Below are positions 27,201 through 35,139 of a stretch of DNA of 64,000 nucleotides, in pieces (position 1 is the first letter of the stretch; each line of letters starts with the position of its first letter). The translations under genes were made by a program, and so were the position numbers. The DNA comes from Allofrancisella inopinata (GTDB lineage: Bacteria > Pseudomonadota > Gammaproteobacteria > Francisellales > Francisellaceae): contig NZ_CP038241.1 of assembly GCF_012222965.1 (NCBI RefSeq), positions 1,426,001 to 1,490,000 on the forward strand. Reading direction: 5' to 3'. Below the pieces are notes generated by a model, which was given only the letters and a program-made list of their open reading frames with translations, ran no database searches and had not been told where the DNA came from.

Positions 27201-28186
27201 CGCTTTAATGCAATAGCTTCCGCTATTGCTTGAATTTCTAAAGGGTCTCCAACTGGAGTCCCTGTTCCATGAGCTTCTAAATATACTAAGTTATCTAAAT
27301 CAACGTCTGAATAAATTTCATTTAACAAGTTTCTTTGTGACTCAAAACTAGGTAATGGTAGACCAGACGTTTTACCATCACTATTAACTCCTGTTTTATT
27401 TATAATACCATGAATAGTATCACCATCTTTCACAGCTTTTTGATAATCTTTAATTACAAAGACAATACAACCTTCTGAACGTACATAACCATCAGCATCT
27501 GCTGAAAAACTACGACAACGACCTGTAGGTGATATCATATGTGCTTTAGAAAACCCTATAAATGGCGTAACATGAAGTAATGCATTTACTCCACCAACAA
27601 TAGCTGTTTCTATTTGTCCTGACTGTATACTTCTTATGGCCGTATCTAAGGCCACTAATGCTGAAGAACAGGCAGTATCAATAACCATACTAGGCCCTTT
27701 AAAGTCAAAAACATATGAAACACGATTTGCTATAATGCTTTTTGCTGCACCAGTCATCGTATATGAGTTAATTTTTTTACCATCTTCAACAGAAAGATAG
27801 CTATAGTCTGGATTAGAGGCTCCAACAAACACTCCACAATTACTACCAGCCCAGCTTTCTGGTGAACTTCCAGTTTCTTGCAATGCAAAATATGTATGAT
27901 TTAATAATAGGCGCTGCTGAGGATCTAATTGATTAGCCTCTCTGGAGCTGATATTAAAAATACTTGGATCAAACTGGTCAATATTTGGAATAATACCGGC
28001 AGAAAAATTATAAGCTTTACCATTTTTCTTACGTGAAGGATGAAAAAATTTTCTTTTATCAAACCTAGATATTGGTATCTCTGTAACAAGATCGCCACCC
28101 TGCTCCAAAACACTCCAAAGTTTTTTATCATCATCAATACCCTTAGGCAATACAAAACTATAACCTATTATTGCAATTTTTTTCAT
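21260..28186 (-). CDS. Single-module highly reducing type I polyketide synthase
   Basis: 2308 residues from the ATG at 28186, which has GAAGAG upstream; the frame extends five codons to a TTG that I reject. Domains in order: KS (1-430; Cys173 in DTACSS, His306 in EAHGTGT, His in SNIGHLE); AT (about 510-800; Ser602 in GHSIGELA, malonyl-type YPFHS); DH (about 860-1140; His895 in HQVHGVAVLP, Asp1057); a degenerate methyltransferase-like region (about 1290-1480, KILVIGDALQ lacking the SAM GxGxG); ER (about 1600-1880; IHGAAGAIGLA near 1743); KR (about 1935-2120; TGGTQGFG, Tyr2083); ACP (Ser2245 in LGMDSL). There is no thioesterase. All reducing sites look intact, so a single module acting iteratively should build a mostly saturated chain. 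Confidence 0.93.
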   Translation of the reverse strand: MKKIAIIGYSFVLPKGIDDDKKLWSVLEQGGDLVTEIPISRFDKRKFFHPSRKKNGKAYNFSAGIIPNIDQFDPSIFNISSREANQLDPQQRLLLNHTYFALQETGSSPESWAGSNCGVFVGASNPDYSYLSVEDGKKINSYTMTGAAKSIIANRVSYVFDFKGPSMVIDTACSSALVALDTAIRSIQSGQIETAIVGGVNALLHVTPFIGFSKAHMISPTGRCRSFSADADGYVRSEGCIVFVIKDYQKAVKDGDTIHGIINKTGVNSDGKTSGLPLPSFESQRNLLNEIYSDVDLDNLVYLEAHGTGTPVGDPLEIQAIAEAIALKRKSPLIAGSIKSNIGHLEPASGLAGVLKALMIFKHKKIPINVNFSEPNPKLNLDTNQIIIPTQTISTNITPKSLIGVNSFGFGGTNAHVLLQAPSSELSTKRQYLNNKYFHNKLVIKSHSIVTLEKQKQFQKNIIESEHDYDKYALVSKICCGYKGYYAIYNSYADMQNNKSSDYEIDFESQKVAFVFSGNGCQYPGMLKLLESSVELSSYFKNFIEELLPISHRSLEDWLLVDNRDSYTDTTIAQPALFIFQVSVARYFLDNGLKINCVLGHSIGELAAAYISDNISLVEAYKLVVARSQAQATTQGKGSMFAINISAEKFKEIAKKLPFQSLDIAAINSPESLTIAGRYEVLQVLADFCEKEQIFCRHLDVDYPFHSSFMNENVRTLFLENIPEFNDAITSSKIEFISTVSGESIESNLLRNSNYWWDNIAKPVNFNVGVEKLFLKGVDTLIEISPRSVLKHYIKQISQKRKCSYLSVVENNKLVLKKVIERLYLAGAPWKNEIVESENVPLIKSELNLQRYWFEINKTIASEVDHILLGWRVSDKTNTWVNHIDYQTAIDFQGHQVHGVAVLPASAWLELVYQLVKHVNKLEDSEVVILKDVQIYAPLLLQEDDMRTLISSCVDNGIVTIKSLSQYGENETIHIKSRYLLQNIKPTTDLGINISLDLNTEFLSVDNHYSDAKAIGLSYTERFRIIEQLEVADDIAITCFNLDKQTKDYALSPFAVDGGFQTIISILSKKLNNPQALFLPMGFDFNYILKPYQLIKKAVIKLKYISENLIVADCYYYDVSNSLVNIIKGARFESVANQSVALLPSDCYIENLRPLNTGKVSYCNQPKLPQQSQDELAAQQEKIIVSFLRLLIVNRAYQLYLENPNFQYSSEVVAILKLYLKENNSWGNTDFVNEMHEILQLAFVEYPNLVKLLLQFYTKSLKLDLESLCFEEEPSNDIDTFWLSYLGLSIQKRVDQVVESLSQSYKKEKIPLKILVIGDALQAEALKFLNKYSLDITLKDSWADLYNEQNSYYDCVFIESAPTFVKKDFTDLFMSKLKPGGIAKLYLWLDSIEGQLLLNILKPGVKCIKQNVIDDIVSQVNEYGGKVVKNIFGQEFLLQKSWQQENVGQSDLKALECQLYCYGRKPANFVVNDGINLPVVFTIDKNVSEQDIWEILQKIYNNSAKTIFVILESKWENGILISSVHQSLLATLRVVANEKPLMSITRIVTDNLDYQQDWSIILNKSNQGQEIFLQENVLYNHEIIPLNNASLDKQYKLHIAHRGSFNHLQWLEKEHVVCEKQNVRVKVHYVGLNFRDVMYALGLIPQESLEFGYLGAYLGMEFSGEVIEVGDEVSQFKVSDRVFGCARQSFSTELVVDSNYISHLPKHCSMQQGATISVAFMTAYYAINKVAKAEPGQKILIHGAAGAIGLAAIEIAHLLDLEIHATVGSQQKRILIESLGVENIYDSRSTDFFVQMNQKDIQMDIVLNSLSSDLLEASLAVLAPFGHFIELGKRDIFENNTLAMKVFRNNITFSGIDLDQLIKYKPQVIQQMLAELTQYFDEQTFVALPYQEFPMYKIQSAFRCMQQGQQLGKVIINMQSREFIKLEQWASECAIVKGAYLVTGGTQGFGLYAAKELVRHGAEHLILVSYSGKITPENKKQLDELGVSFEVHAVDVSKELSVKEFMQRLHQNGIDLQGIIHAAVVYDDQALDNLTKDSFDKVFNVKALGGYWLDKFSRVWDLKHFIVFSSIAATVGNLHQANYVAANAYLEGLVAQRKSQKLAGQYIAWGPIADVGLLTRNESLKQIMSGGLGLLPLSLVDCQNVLNQILSIPNQSFMAAKLEGNNKLLKVLPTLKTSRYHQFIRESNAESVVASLDLNTLREMSKENAQTLIQDNVISQVAHILGISKTKIGLSADLRDLGMDSLMTFELSVSLENKFTGISISVMAMTQLKTTQDIVDMIKRNIFGDKKQNTEETINIIKQRHGEE

Positions 28187-28396
28187 AAAAATACTCTTCA
28201 ATAATTTAAAATGATATTAACACAAATCATATATAACATAGATTACAAAAGGACTTTATCACTTGCCATCACTCTCAAAAAATTTAAAAGACACATTTCT
28301 AAGTGTAATCTGATTATCAATATTTTATCATCTTTGCCATTTTTTATAATAAGAGCAACAAATAAATTCACTTTGGTGTAGTTAATAGAGTAAATT

Positions 28397-29773
28397 TTAA
28401 GAAATAGTTTTCTTAACCACACTCATAAATTTGGTTCTGATTAATTCTAAACTCTCTTGACTATCAGCCTCAAATCTTAAAACTAAACAAGGAGTTGTAT
28501 TTGATGCGCGAAGAAGCGCCCAACCATTCTCAAATTCAACTCTTACACCATCTATCGAAATAATATTTGCATCAGAAAATTCTTTTTTACATGATTGTAA
28601 AATAGCCTCTACTATTTCAAATTTAGTGTCTTCTGTAACATCCATATTAATCTCTGGAGTAGCTACACTTTGAGGAATTTCTGCAAAGATTTCATCTAAA
28701 GTTTTATTAGTTTTAGAAAGGATATTTAAAAGTCTAACGCCAGTATATAAACCATCATCAAACCCTGGCCACCTATCGTTAAAAAATATATGACCACTCA
28801 TCTCACCTGCTAAATCCACAGGCTCTTGTTTCATCTTTTTCTTAATTAATGCATGGCCAGTTTTATACATAGTCGCCTTACCACCAAGACTTTTAACAAA
28901 ATTATCTAAGTTTTTGGTAGATTTAACATCATAAAGAATATGAGCTCCTGGCTTATTACTAAGCACATCTTTTGCATAAAGCATAAGTTGTCTATCTGCT
29001 GCTATAATATCGCCACTATTAGTAACTAAACCAAGCCTATCACCATCACCATCAAAGGCAAGTCCAACATCTGCTTTTAATTCTTTTACTTTAACTATAA
29101 GGTCTTGTAAATTCTTAAGTTTACTTGGGTCTGGATGATGATTAGGAAAATTACCGTCAACTTCACAATACATTTTAATAACATCACAGCCTAGTTTTTC
29201 AAATAATTCTGGAGCTATGTTACCTGCTATACCATTACCAGCATCTATAACTACCTTAAGCTTTTTACCAAGAGTCTCTTTCTCTAAAATAAAATCTATA
29301 TATTCTTGCGAAATATCTTTCTTAATAGATACTCCCTTACCTTGGGAAAAAATATTTTTTCTTATTAAACTCTCTATTTCTAAAATTTCTTCATTCGCTA
29401 ATGTGTTATCAGCCAAAGTCATCTTTAAACCATTATAATCTGCTGGATTATGACTACCTGTCAGCATAATGCCTGTGCCATTGGTTAACTTTTTAGCAGC
29501 AAAATATAAAACTGGGGTTGGTACTGCGCCAATATTAATAACATCGCAACCACTTGCTAATATACCACTTTCTAAAGCAGCTAATAAACTAGGTCCAGAT
29601 AAACGCCCGTCTCTAGCAATAGCAACTTGGTTTTGGTTTAACTCTTGTGCTTTTGTCCCAAATGCTAAACCTATATTAAAAACGACATCCTCATTAAGAT
29701 CAGTTGGAACGACACCTCTAATATCATACGCTCTAAATATATATTTAGACATATTTTGCACATTTTTATACAT
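28397..29773 (-). CDS. manB: Phosphomannomutase/phosphoglucomutase
   Basis: 458 residues from the ATG at 29773 with GGGAG 5 bases upstream (a TTG precedes it). Alpha-D-phosphohexomutase family: FRAYDIRGVV at the N-terminus, phosphoserine loop TGSHNPADYNG near 105, Mg loop DGDGDRLG near 240, sugar-binding GEMSGHIFF near 320, and the C-terminal phosphate-binding domain RASNTTP. It interconverts hexose 6- and 1-phosphates and so supplies GDP-mannose or UDP-glucose precursors for LPS and capsule. It closely resembles AlgC/ManB enzymes. The symbol is a family-level choice; dual specificity is common. Confidence 0.88.
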   Translation of the reverse strand: MYKNVQNMSKYIFRAYDIRGVVPTDLNEDVVFNIGLAFGTKAQELNQNQVAIARDGRLSGPSLLAALESGILASGCDVINIGAVPTPVLYFAAKKLTNGTGIMLTGSHNPADYNGLKMTLADNTLANEEILEIESLIRKNIFSQGKGVSIKKDISQEYIDFILEKETLGKKLKVVIDAGNGIAGNIAPELFEKLGCDVIKMYCEVDGNFPNHHPDPSKLKNLQDLIVKVKELKADVGLAFDGDGDRLGLVTNSGDIIAADRQLMLYAKDVLSNKPGAHILYDVKSTKNLDNFVKSLGGKATMYKTGHALIKKKMKQEPVDLAGEMSGHIFFNDRWPGFDDGLYTGVRLLNILSKTNKTLDEIFAEIPQSVATPEINMDVTEDTKFEIVEAILQSCKKEFSDANIISIDGVRVEFENGWALLRASNTTPCLVLRFEADSQESLELIRTKFMSVVKKTIS

Positions 29774-29782
29774 CAAATCTCC

Positions 29783-30919
29783 CTATAATAAATAATCGAT
29801 ATTATCCTCGTTATCAAAAACCTCTAAAATGGTTTCAAACCCAAGAGAAAAACAAATAACCTTAAAAGTCTCTGCAAGTTTATCACCCAGTAAAAGCTCC
29901 TTTAGGTCGCTATTATATATTAGTTGATCCTTTTGTTCTAAGCTTTGAAACAAATTAGTAAATACCTTATCTATACCTGCTCTTTTTAAAAAATTAGCTT
30001 GATTCATATAACCGTCTAACTCAAAGCCAACTTCTGTAGCAGCTTCAGCAACTGCTGTAAAGTCAACATGCGAGGTTATATCTTGCAAACCTATATTTAT
30101 AAATGGATCAAAGTTAACTTGATGCTTATGATAACAAGCTAAAGTTCCCATACTACGTGCTGGTGTATAATATAATTTTCTGTGGTATCCATAGTCGCAT
30201 AAAAATATAACTGCTTGATCTAAGCAATCTCTTAAAGATTTGATCCATGGACGTATCCAAGTGTTTAATTCACTAATATATCCATCTTCAAAACTTATAT
30301 TATCAGATAGTATTCTTTGGGCTTCGTATTCAAAAAGAGAATCATTAACTTGCAAATCTACAAATTTAAATTTACTACCATCAAAAGTTACACCCTGTTG
30401 GATAAGTTTGTTATCTTTTGCTTTAAAAATATCTACAGGCATAGCATCTAAGACTTCATTAGCAAAAACTATAGCTTTTAATTTTTGCTTTGGAAGTTCT
30501 TTTAACCATACAAATTTATCAAAAAGATGAGGGAGGTTTTGTTTAACATACTCTTGTTGCCTAAATCTAAGATCTGCACTTAATTCTACTATATAGTACG
30601 ACTCTGGAAGAACACCTAGTTTATTTAATTCATCCATACAGTCTATCGCAAACTTACCTGTCCCAGCTCCAAATTCTATAATATTACCTTCTTGTTCAAA
30701 TTCAGAGAGTATGGTTGCAAACTGATTTGCAAAAGTGCGTGCAAATAAAGATGTTTGTGAAGTTGCTGTGATAAAATCACCACTGCTTGATATCTTATCT
30801 CTAGAGCTAGAGTAATATCCATAATTTGGATAATATAAAGCTAGTTGCATATACTCTCTAAAACTGATACTTCCACCCTGAGATTTTATCTTTGCTACAA
30901 CTCTTTCTTTAATTTCCAT
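29783..30919 (-). CDS. MidA/NDUFAF7-type SAM-dependent methyltransferase
   Basis: 378 residues from the ATG at 30919. Family hallmarks: SFREYMQLALYYPNYGYYSS near residue 20, a GDFITATSQTSLFARTFA stretch near 47, the SAM motif IIEFGAGTGKFA near 80, and FANEVLDAMPVD near 150. Homologues (PF02636) include the mitochondrial NDUFAF7 arginine methyltransferase for complex I. The bacterial target is not established. It is upstream of the phosphohexomutase by 9 bp, so the two are probably co-transcribed. Confidence 0.82.
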   Translation of the reverse strand: MEIKERVVAKIKSQGGSISFREYMQLALYYPNYGYYSSSRDKISSSGDFITATSQTSLFARTFANQFATILSEFEQEGNIIEFGAGTGKFAIDCMDELNKLGVLPESYYIVELSADLRFRQQEYVKQNLPHLFDKFVWLKELPKQKLKAIVFANEVLDAMPVDIFKAKDNKLIQQGVTFDGSKFKFVDLQVNDSLFEYEAQRILSDNISFEDGYISELNTWIRPWIKSLRDCLDQAVIFLCDYGYHRKLYYTPARSMGTLACYHKHQVNFDPFINIGLQDITSHVDFTAVAEAATEVGFELDGYMNQANFLKRAGIDKVFTNLFQSLEQKDQLIYNSDLKELLLGDKLAETFKVICFSLGFETILEVFDNEDNIDYLL

Positions 30920-31047
30920 CACTAGTGGATATATTCTGTTAAATAAACATATTGTATGGCGAAACTAACTTTTAATCAAAAAATATATGACTTTAATAAA
31001 AAAAAATATTAAAATCTTTTTTTAAAATAATTTTTAGTTTAAGAATA

Positions 31048-31659
31048 ATGACAACTATCAACACATATCCTGTAGGTATAACTGGTGGAATAGCTAGCGG
31101 AAAGTCTACTGCTACAAAAATTTTAAAACAAAGGCTTAATCTAAATGTGGTTTGTGCTGACACGATAAGCAGAGAAATAACCAAAAAACCTTCTGTAATT
31201 AAAAATATAGCTGAAAAGTTTGGTAATGATATAATCATAAACAAACAGATTAATAGAGCCATGCTTAGAGCAATTATTACAGAATCAAAAGAAGCTAAAA
31301 AATGGCTCGAAGATTATTTACATCCTGTAATTAATAGGGAAATAAAAAAACAAGTTAATGAATCCCCCACCATTTTAACTATAGTTGATATACCTTTACT
31401 TGGTCCATATAACATTCGCCACTATGATTACTTAAAAAAAGTTATAGTAATAAAAGCAGATCTTGAGACAAGAATAAGAAGACTAATGGAACGTGATGGT
31501 AAAGACAGACAACAAGCTGTAGCTTTTATAAACTTACAAATATCGGACCAAGAAAGAGAAAAAATAGCAGACTATGTGGTAGATAACACAAATTTAGATG
31601 ACCTAGGGTTTGAAAATAGACTAATAGAAGTTATAAATGATATAACAAAGCTTGACTAG
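31048..31659 (+). CDS. coaE: Dephospho-CoA kinase
   Basis: A 203-residue P-loop kinase with Walker [13 protein letters not shown] (residues 9-20), the ADTISRE segment after it, [17 protein letters not shown] and a lid [14 protein letters not shown]. These are all typical of CoaE, which phosphorylates the 3'-hydroxyl of dephospho-CoA as the last step of CoA synthesis. Normal length. It is transcribed rightwards and is followed by two tRNA genes. Confidence 0.92.
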   Translation: MTTINTYPVGITGGIASGKSTATKILKQRLNLNVVCADTISREITKKPSVIKNIAEKFGNDIIINKQINRAMLRAIITESKEAKKWLEDYLHPVINREIKKQVNESPTILTIVDIPLLGPYNIRHYDYLKKVIVIKADLETRIRRLMERDGKDRQQAVAFINLQISDQEREKIADYVVDNTNLDDLGFENRLIEVINDITKLD

Positions 31660-31696
31660 ACAAACCCAAAAGATTATAATAGCCAACAATTATTTA

Positions 31697-31773
31697 GCAC
31701 CCATAGCTCAACTGGATAGAGTACTCGGCTACGAACCGAGCGGTTGGAGGTTCGAGTCCTTCTGGGTGCGCCA
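31697..31773 (+). tRNA. tRNA-Arg (ACG)
   Basis: A full cloverleaf: acceptor GCACCCA with TGGGTGC, D arm AGCTC..GAGT, anticodon loop CTACGAA giving ACG, T loop GTTCGAGTC, discriminator G and encoded CCA. The ACG wobble base is normally converted to inosine to read CGN codons. Confidence 0.96.
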
Positions 31774-31786
31774 TTAATTTAACGTT

Positions 31787-31861
31787 GCGGGAATAGCTCA
31801 GTGGTAGAGCACAACCTTGCCAAGGTTGGGGTCGCGAGTTCAAGCCTCGTTTCCCGCTCCA
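31787..31861 (+). tRNA. tRNA-Gly (GCC)
   Basis: A full cloverleaf: acceptor GCGGGAA with TTCCCGC, anticodon loop TTGCCAA giving GCC, T loop GTTCAAGCC, discriminator T and encoded CCA. It lies 13 bp after tRNA-Arg and is probably in the same transcript. Confidence 0.96.
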
Positions 31862-31993
31862 AAACTATCTAAACTTTATTCATCTAACTATTTATTTACT
31901 AATGCTTAATGTGGTAAAATCTTGTAAAGATTTATAACTTATGGATTTAATTGTTTTTTACAGCTTTTATTTAAGATTCATTTAAACAAAAAC

Positions 31994-32021
31994 TTGAAAC
32001 TAAACTTAAGTAAGCTATATT
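31994..32021 (+). promoter_or_regulatory. Candidate sigma70 promoter of trpS
   Basis: TTGAAA at 31994-31999 and TATATT at 32016-32021 are separated by 16 bases, placing the start of transcription about 30 bases before the trpS ATG. Confidence 0.45.
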
Positions 32022-32061
32022 TTACGTTAAAACCTTCCTCTAGATTTTAAAGAGCAATAAT

Positions 32062-33066
32062 ATGACAAAAAAGATTATTTTAACAGGAATTACGCCATCT
32101 GGTTCGCCACATTTAGGCAACTACATAGGTGCCATTAAACCAGCTATTGAGTTATCTCATAATGATGCTTATGAATGTTTATATTTTATTGCTGATCAAC
32201 ATTCTTTAGTCAAATTATGGGATAAAAATCTTAGACAACAATATATCAAAGAAATAGCTTGTACATGGCTAGCTCTTGGACTTGATACAGATAAAACCAT
32301 CTTTTATCGTCAGTCTGATATCCCTGAGATTATGGAGCTAAACTGGATTATCGCAACAACTACTGCCAAAGGACTACTTAACCGTGCTCATGCATATAAA
32401 GCTTTAGTTGACCAAAACCTTCAAGAAGAAAATAGTGATCCTGATAAAGGTATTACTATGGGTTTATTTAACTATCCTGTTCTTATGACTGCGGATATTT
32501 TAATGTTTGATGCTGACTTAGTCCCTGTTGGAAAAGATCAGATTCAACATTTAGAAATAGCTAGAGACATAGCAAATCGTTTTAACCATATTTACAAAAG
32601 TTCTTGCCTTAAAGCTCCTCAAGCTTTAACAAATGAAGATACACAAACAATTTTAGGTTTAGATGGACGCAAAATGTCAAAAAGCTATGATAATACTATC
32701 CCTATTTTTTCAACTGAAAAAAAATTAAGAAAACAGATAATGAAAATTATCACAAACTCACAAACTCCTGAAGAAAAGAAAGATCCTAATAGCTGCACTA
32801 TATTTGCTATCTACAAAAGCATAGCTAATACAGACGAAATCAAAACTCTTGGGGAGAAATATCTAGCTGGCGGACTTGGCTGGGGTGATGCTAAACAACT
32901 TCTGTTTGAAAAAGTAAATCAACATCTTTTATTAGCACGTGAAAAGTATGATTACTTTATAAATAATCCCAATATAGTTGATGAAATACTTGCTAAAGGT
33001 GCAGCAAAAGCGCGTCCTTATGCTATAAAAAAACTCAAAGGTATTAAAGACACCATCGGAATATAG
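32062..33066 (+). CDS. trpS: Tryptophanyl-tRNA synthetase
   Basis: A 334-residue class I aminoacyl-tRNA synthetase. The HIGH-type motif is PSGSPHLGNYIGAI (residues 11-24) and the KMSKS loop is present as GRKMSKSYDN near 210. VLMTADILMFDADLVPVGKDQIQHLE is the tryptophan-binding and dimer region. The length matches bacterial TrpRS. It charges tRNA-Trp. The PP-loop gene follows after 3 bp. Confidence 0.95.
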   Translation: MTKKIILTGITPSGSPHLGNYIGAIKPAIELSHNDAYECLYFIADQHSLVKLWDKNLRQQYIKEIACTWLALGLDTDKTIFYRQSDIPEIMELNWIIATTTAKGLLNRAHAYKALVDQNLQEENSDPDKGITMGLFNYPVLMTADILMFDADLVPVGKDQIQHLEIARDIANRFNHIYKSSCLKAPQALTNEDTQTILGLDGRKMSKSYDNTIPIFSTEKKLRKQIMKIITNSQTPEEKKDPNSCTIFAIYKSIANTDEIKTLGEKYLAGGLGWGDAKQLLFEKVNQHLLLAREKYDYFINNPNIVDEILAKGAAKARPYAIKKLKGIKDTIGI

Positions 33067-33069
33067 TTA

Positions 33070-33795
33070 ATGGCACAAACTAAAAATATTATAATAGCAA
33101 ACTATAGTATACACTCTTTAGCTCTAATTTGCTGGGCAAAACAAAATTTATCAAGCGAGGTTTTTGTATTATCAGTTGATACTGGTTTTGCATCACATGA
33201 CTGGAATAGTTACTTAAAGAATGTATTTAGCTGGCTAGAGCAACAAAACATTAACTATTTTCATTTAAAAGCTGAACACTCTTTCTCAGAGCTTGTTAAT
33301 GCTCGTAAGCAATTTCCTTCTCAACAATTTAGCTGGTGTGCTGGATTTCTAAAAGGAATAACTTTACTAAATAAGATTGATACGCTTGATCCAAATGCTG
33401 AAGCTACAATCTTACTTAGCCACCGTAAAAGCTTATCTAAAGTTTCACAACTGTTAAAAAATGTAGATGAAGAAGAAAAGTATGATTATAGAAGACTCGA
33501 GTATCCACTTTTAGATAAAACCTTTGAAGATATATCTCAACTAACAAAAGATTTGCCTTTTAAGCCAGCAAACCATAGTCTTGAGTGTCAACCATGCATT
33601 CATATGACACAACAAGAGTTTAAAAATATTTCTTCAGAAGATATAAAAAAAGTAATATCATTAGAAAAGCAGATTAATGCTTATATGTTTTTTGGTCAAC
33701 CTTTTAACAAACTAAAGGCTGAATTTTTAAGTAAAAAGAATATCTTGCAGGAGCTCTCGAAAGCTTGTAGTTGGGAGTATAGCTGTGGTTTATAA
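33070..33795 (+). CDS. PP-loop ATPase related to PAPS reductase, altered nucleotide loop
   Basis: A 241-residue protein with the overall plan of the adenine nucleotide alpha-hydrolase (PAPS reductase) family: an N-terminal strand-loop (IIIANYSIHSLALICWA), VFVLSVDTGF (compare VDTGxLxxET), and FSWCAGFLKG. The pyrophosphate-binding SGGxDS is replaced by NYSIHS, so classical adenylation is doubtful. Late cysteines (LECQPCIH) and a C-terminal Cys pair could bind zinc or an Fe-S cluster. It is co-transcribed with trpS and the antiporter. True function unknown. Confidence 0.55.
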   Translation: MAQTKNIIIANYSIHSLALICWAKQNLSSEVFVLSVDTGFASHDWNSYLKNVFSWLEQQNINYFHLKAEHSFSELVNARKQFPSQQFSWCAGFLKGITLLNKIDTLDPNAEATILLSHRKSLSKVSQLLKNVDEEEKYDYRRLEYPLLDKTFEDISQLTKDLPFKPANHSLECQPCIHMTQQEFKNISSEDIKKVISLEKQINAYMFFGQPFNKLKAEFLSKKNILQELSKACSWEYSCGL

Positions 33796-33807
33796 GGAAT
33801 ATTGCCT

Positions 33808-35115
33808 ATGAATGAATATTTTTTATTTAGTTTACTAACTGTAGTAGCTGCTATGATGAGCTATATAAATACCAAATTTCTCAAATTGCCAAAAGCTATA
33901 GGCTTGACCATCCTTTCAATAACTTTTTCAGCAATTTGTGCATCTTTTTTAAGCACTACTAACTTTCTGGTAGTTGCCTTATCCAGTTTTGATTTCCAAA
34001 CTACAGTCTTAGATGGGATGCTATCATTTTTACTTTTTGCAAATGCCTTACATTTTAATATGATTGAGCTAAAAAAAGAGTTAAAAGCTATCTTTGGATT
34101 AGCTAGTGTTGGACTACTTCTATCTGCATTTACTACTGCTGTTTTAATATATGGCTTTTGTAAACTAGTCGGCTTTGAGCTTAGTTTTGGTTATTGTTTA
34201 GTCTTTGGAGCATTAATCTCACCGACAGACCCTATAGCTGTAATTAGCACATTAGCTGGAAATAAAACTATACCAAACTATATAAAAACTCGTGTTGTTG
34301 GCGAGTCATTGTTTAATGATGCTACAGGTATCGTTTTATTTGTAATTTTGTCAAATGTGGTTTTTTTTGGTAGTGGTGGAGGATTTGGACAGTATATAGA
34401 TAATAATGTTGATTATCTTTGGCTTATCACTAAACAGATTTCTATAGAGGCTGGCGGTGGAATTATCCTAGGTTATATTTTTGCAAGAATAGCTTTAGTC
34501 TTTTTAAAAACCAATAAAGATGCTGAAACATCTATTTTTGTAACACTAGCTGTTGCAAGTATGGGTTACCTAATAGCACATAGTCTACACGTTTCTGGTC
34601 CTATTGCCATGGTCATAGCTGGTCTTTTTATTGGCAATAATTTATCAGATAACAAAAAATCTTGTCCTGACCAAGTTAAGAAGGTAGATAACTTTTGGAT
34701 GATTATTGATAATATGCTTAACTCTTTTTTATTTATCTTAATAGGACTAGAGTTAACTAGCATAACTTTCAACCGTGTTGCTCTTTGGATTGGCGTAGTT
34801 GGTATATTCATAGTCACTTTCGCAAGGTTTATTAGTATTTCAATACCTATTACTGTTATCGATAAGAAACTCACTAGAGCTTCGACAAAAGATAATATAC
34901 TAGTAGCGTGGTCAGGAGTTAGAGGTGGAATATCTTTGGCATTAGCACTATCGCTTCCTGACGAAGGCCATCTTATCGTTAGCGTGACATATATAGTAGT
35001 TATACTTTCTATATTAGCTCAAGGATCAACACTAAAAATTGTGGTAAACATGATCTATCCACCTAAAGCTATCAAACGTGCTGCCAATGATGAAATAGAA
35101 ATAAGAAAAGCTTAA
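33808..35115 (+). CDS. CPA1-family Na+/H+ antiporter
   Basis: 435 residues from the ATG at 33808 with AAGGA upstream (a TTG two codons earlier is less likely). There are about 12 membrane segments. Cation-site motifs are FGALISPTDPIAV (residues about 135-147) and VGESLFNDATGIVLF near 165, with the ND pair of electroneutral NhaP-like exchangers. It ends in a short charged tail. It probably exports Na+ or K+ for H+ for pH homeostasis; ion specificity is not readable. Confidence 0.85.
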   Translation: MNEYFLFSLLTVVAAMMSYINTKFLKLPKAIGLTILSITFSAICASFLSTTNFLVVALSSFDFQTTVLDGMLSFLLFANALHFNMIELKKELKAIFGLASVGLLLSAFTTAVLIYGFCKLVGFELSFGYCLVFGALISPTDPIAVISTLAGNKTIPNYIKTRVVGESLFNDATGIVLFVILSNVVFFGSGGGFGQYIDNNVDYLWLITKQISIEAGGGIILGYIFARIALVFLKTNKDAETSIFVTLAVASMGYLIAHSLHVSGPIAMVIAGLFIGNNLSDNKKSCPDQVKKVDNFWMIIDNMLNSFLFILIGLELTSITFNRVALWIGVVGIFIVTFARFISISIPITVIDKKLTRASTKDNILVAWSGVRGGISLALALSLPDEGHLIVSVTYIVVILSILAQGSTLKIVVNMIYPPKAIKRAANDEIEIRKA

Positions 35116-35139
35116 AAAAAACTCTGTTAAGTTAAAGGT

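Noticed and set aside
28187-28201. TTG start five codons before the PKS ATG
   Set aside because: It overlaps the GAAGAG ribosome binding site for the ATG at 28186.
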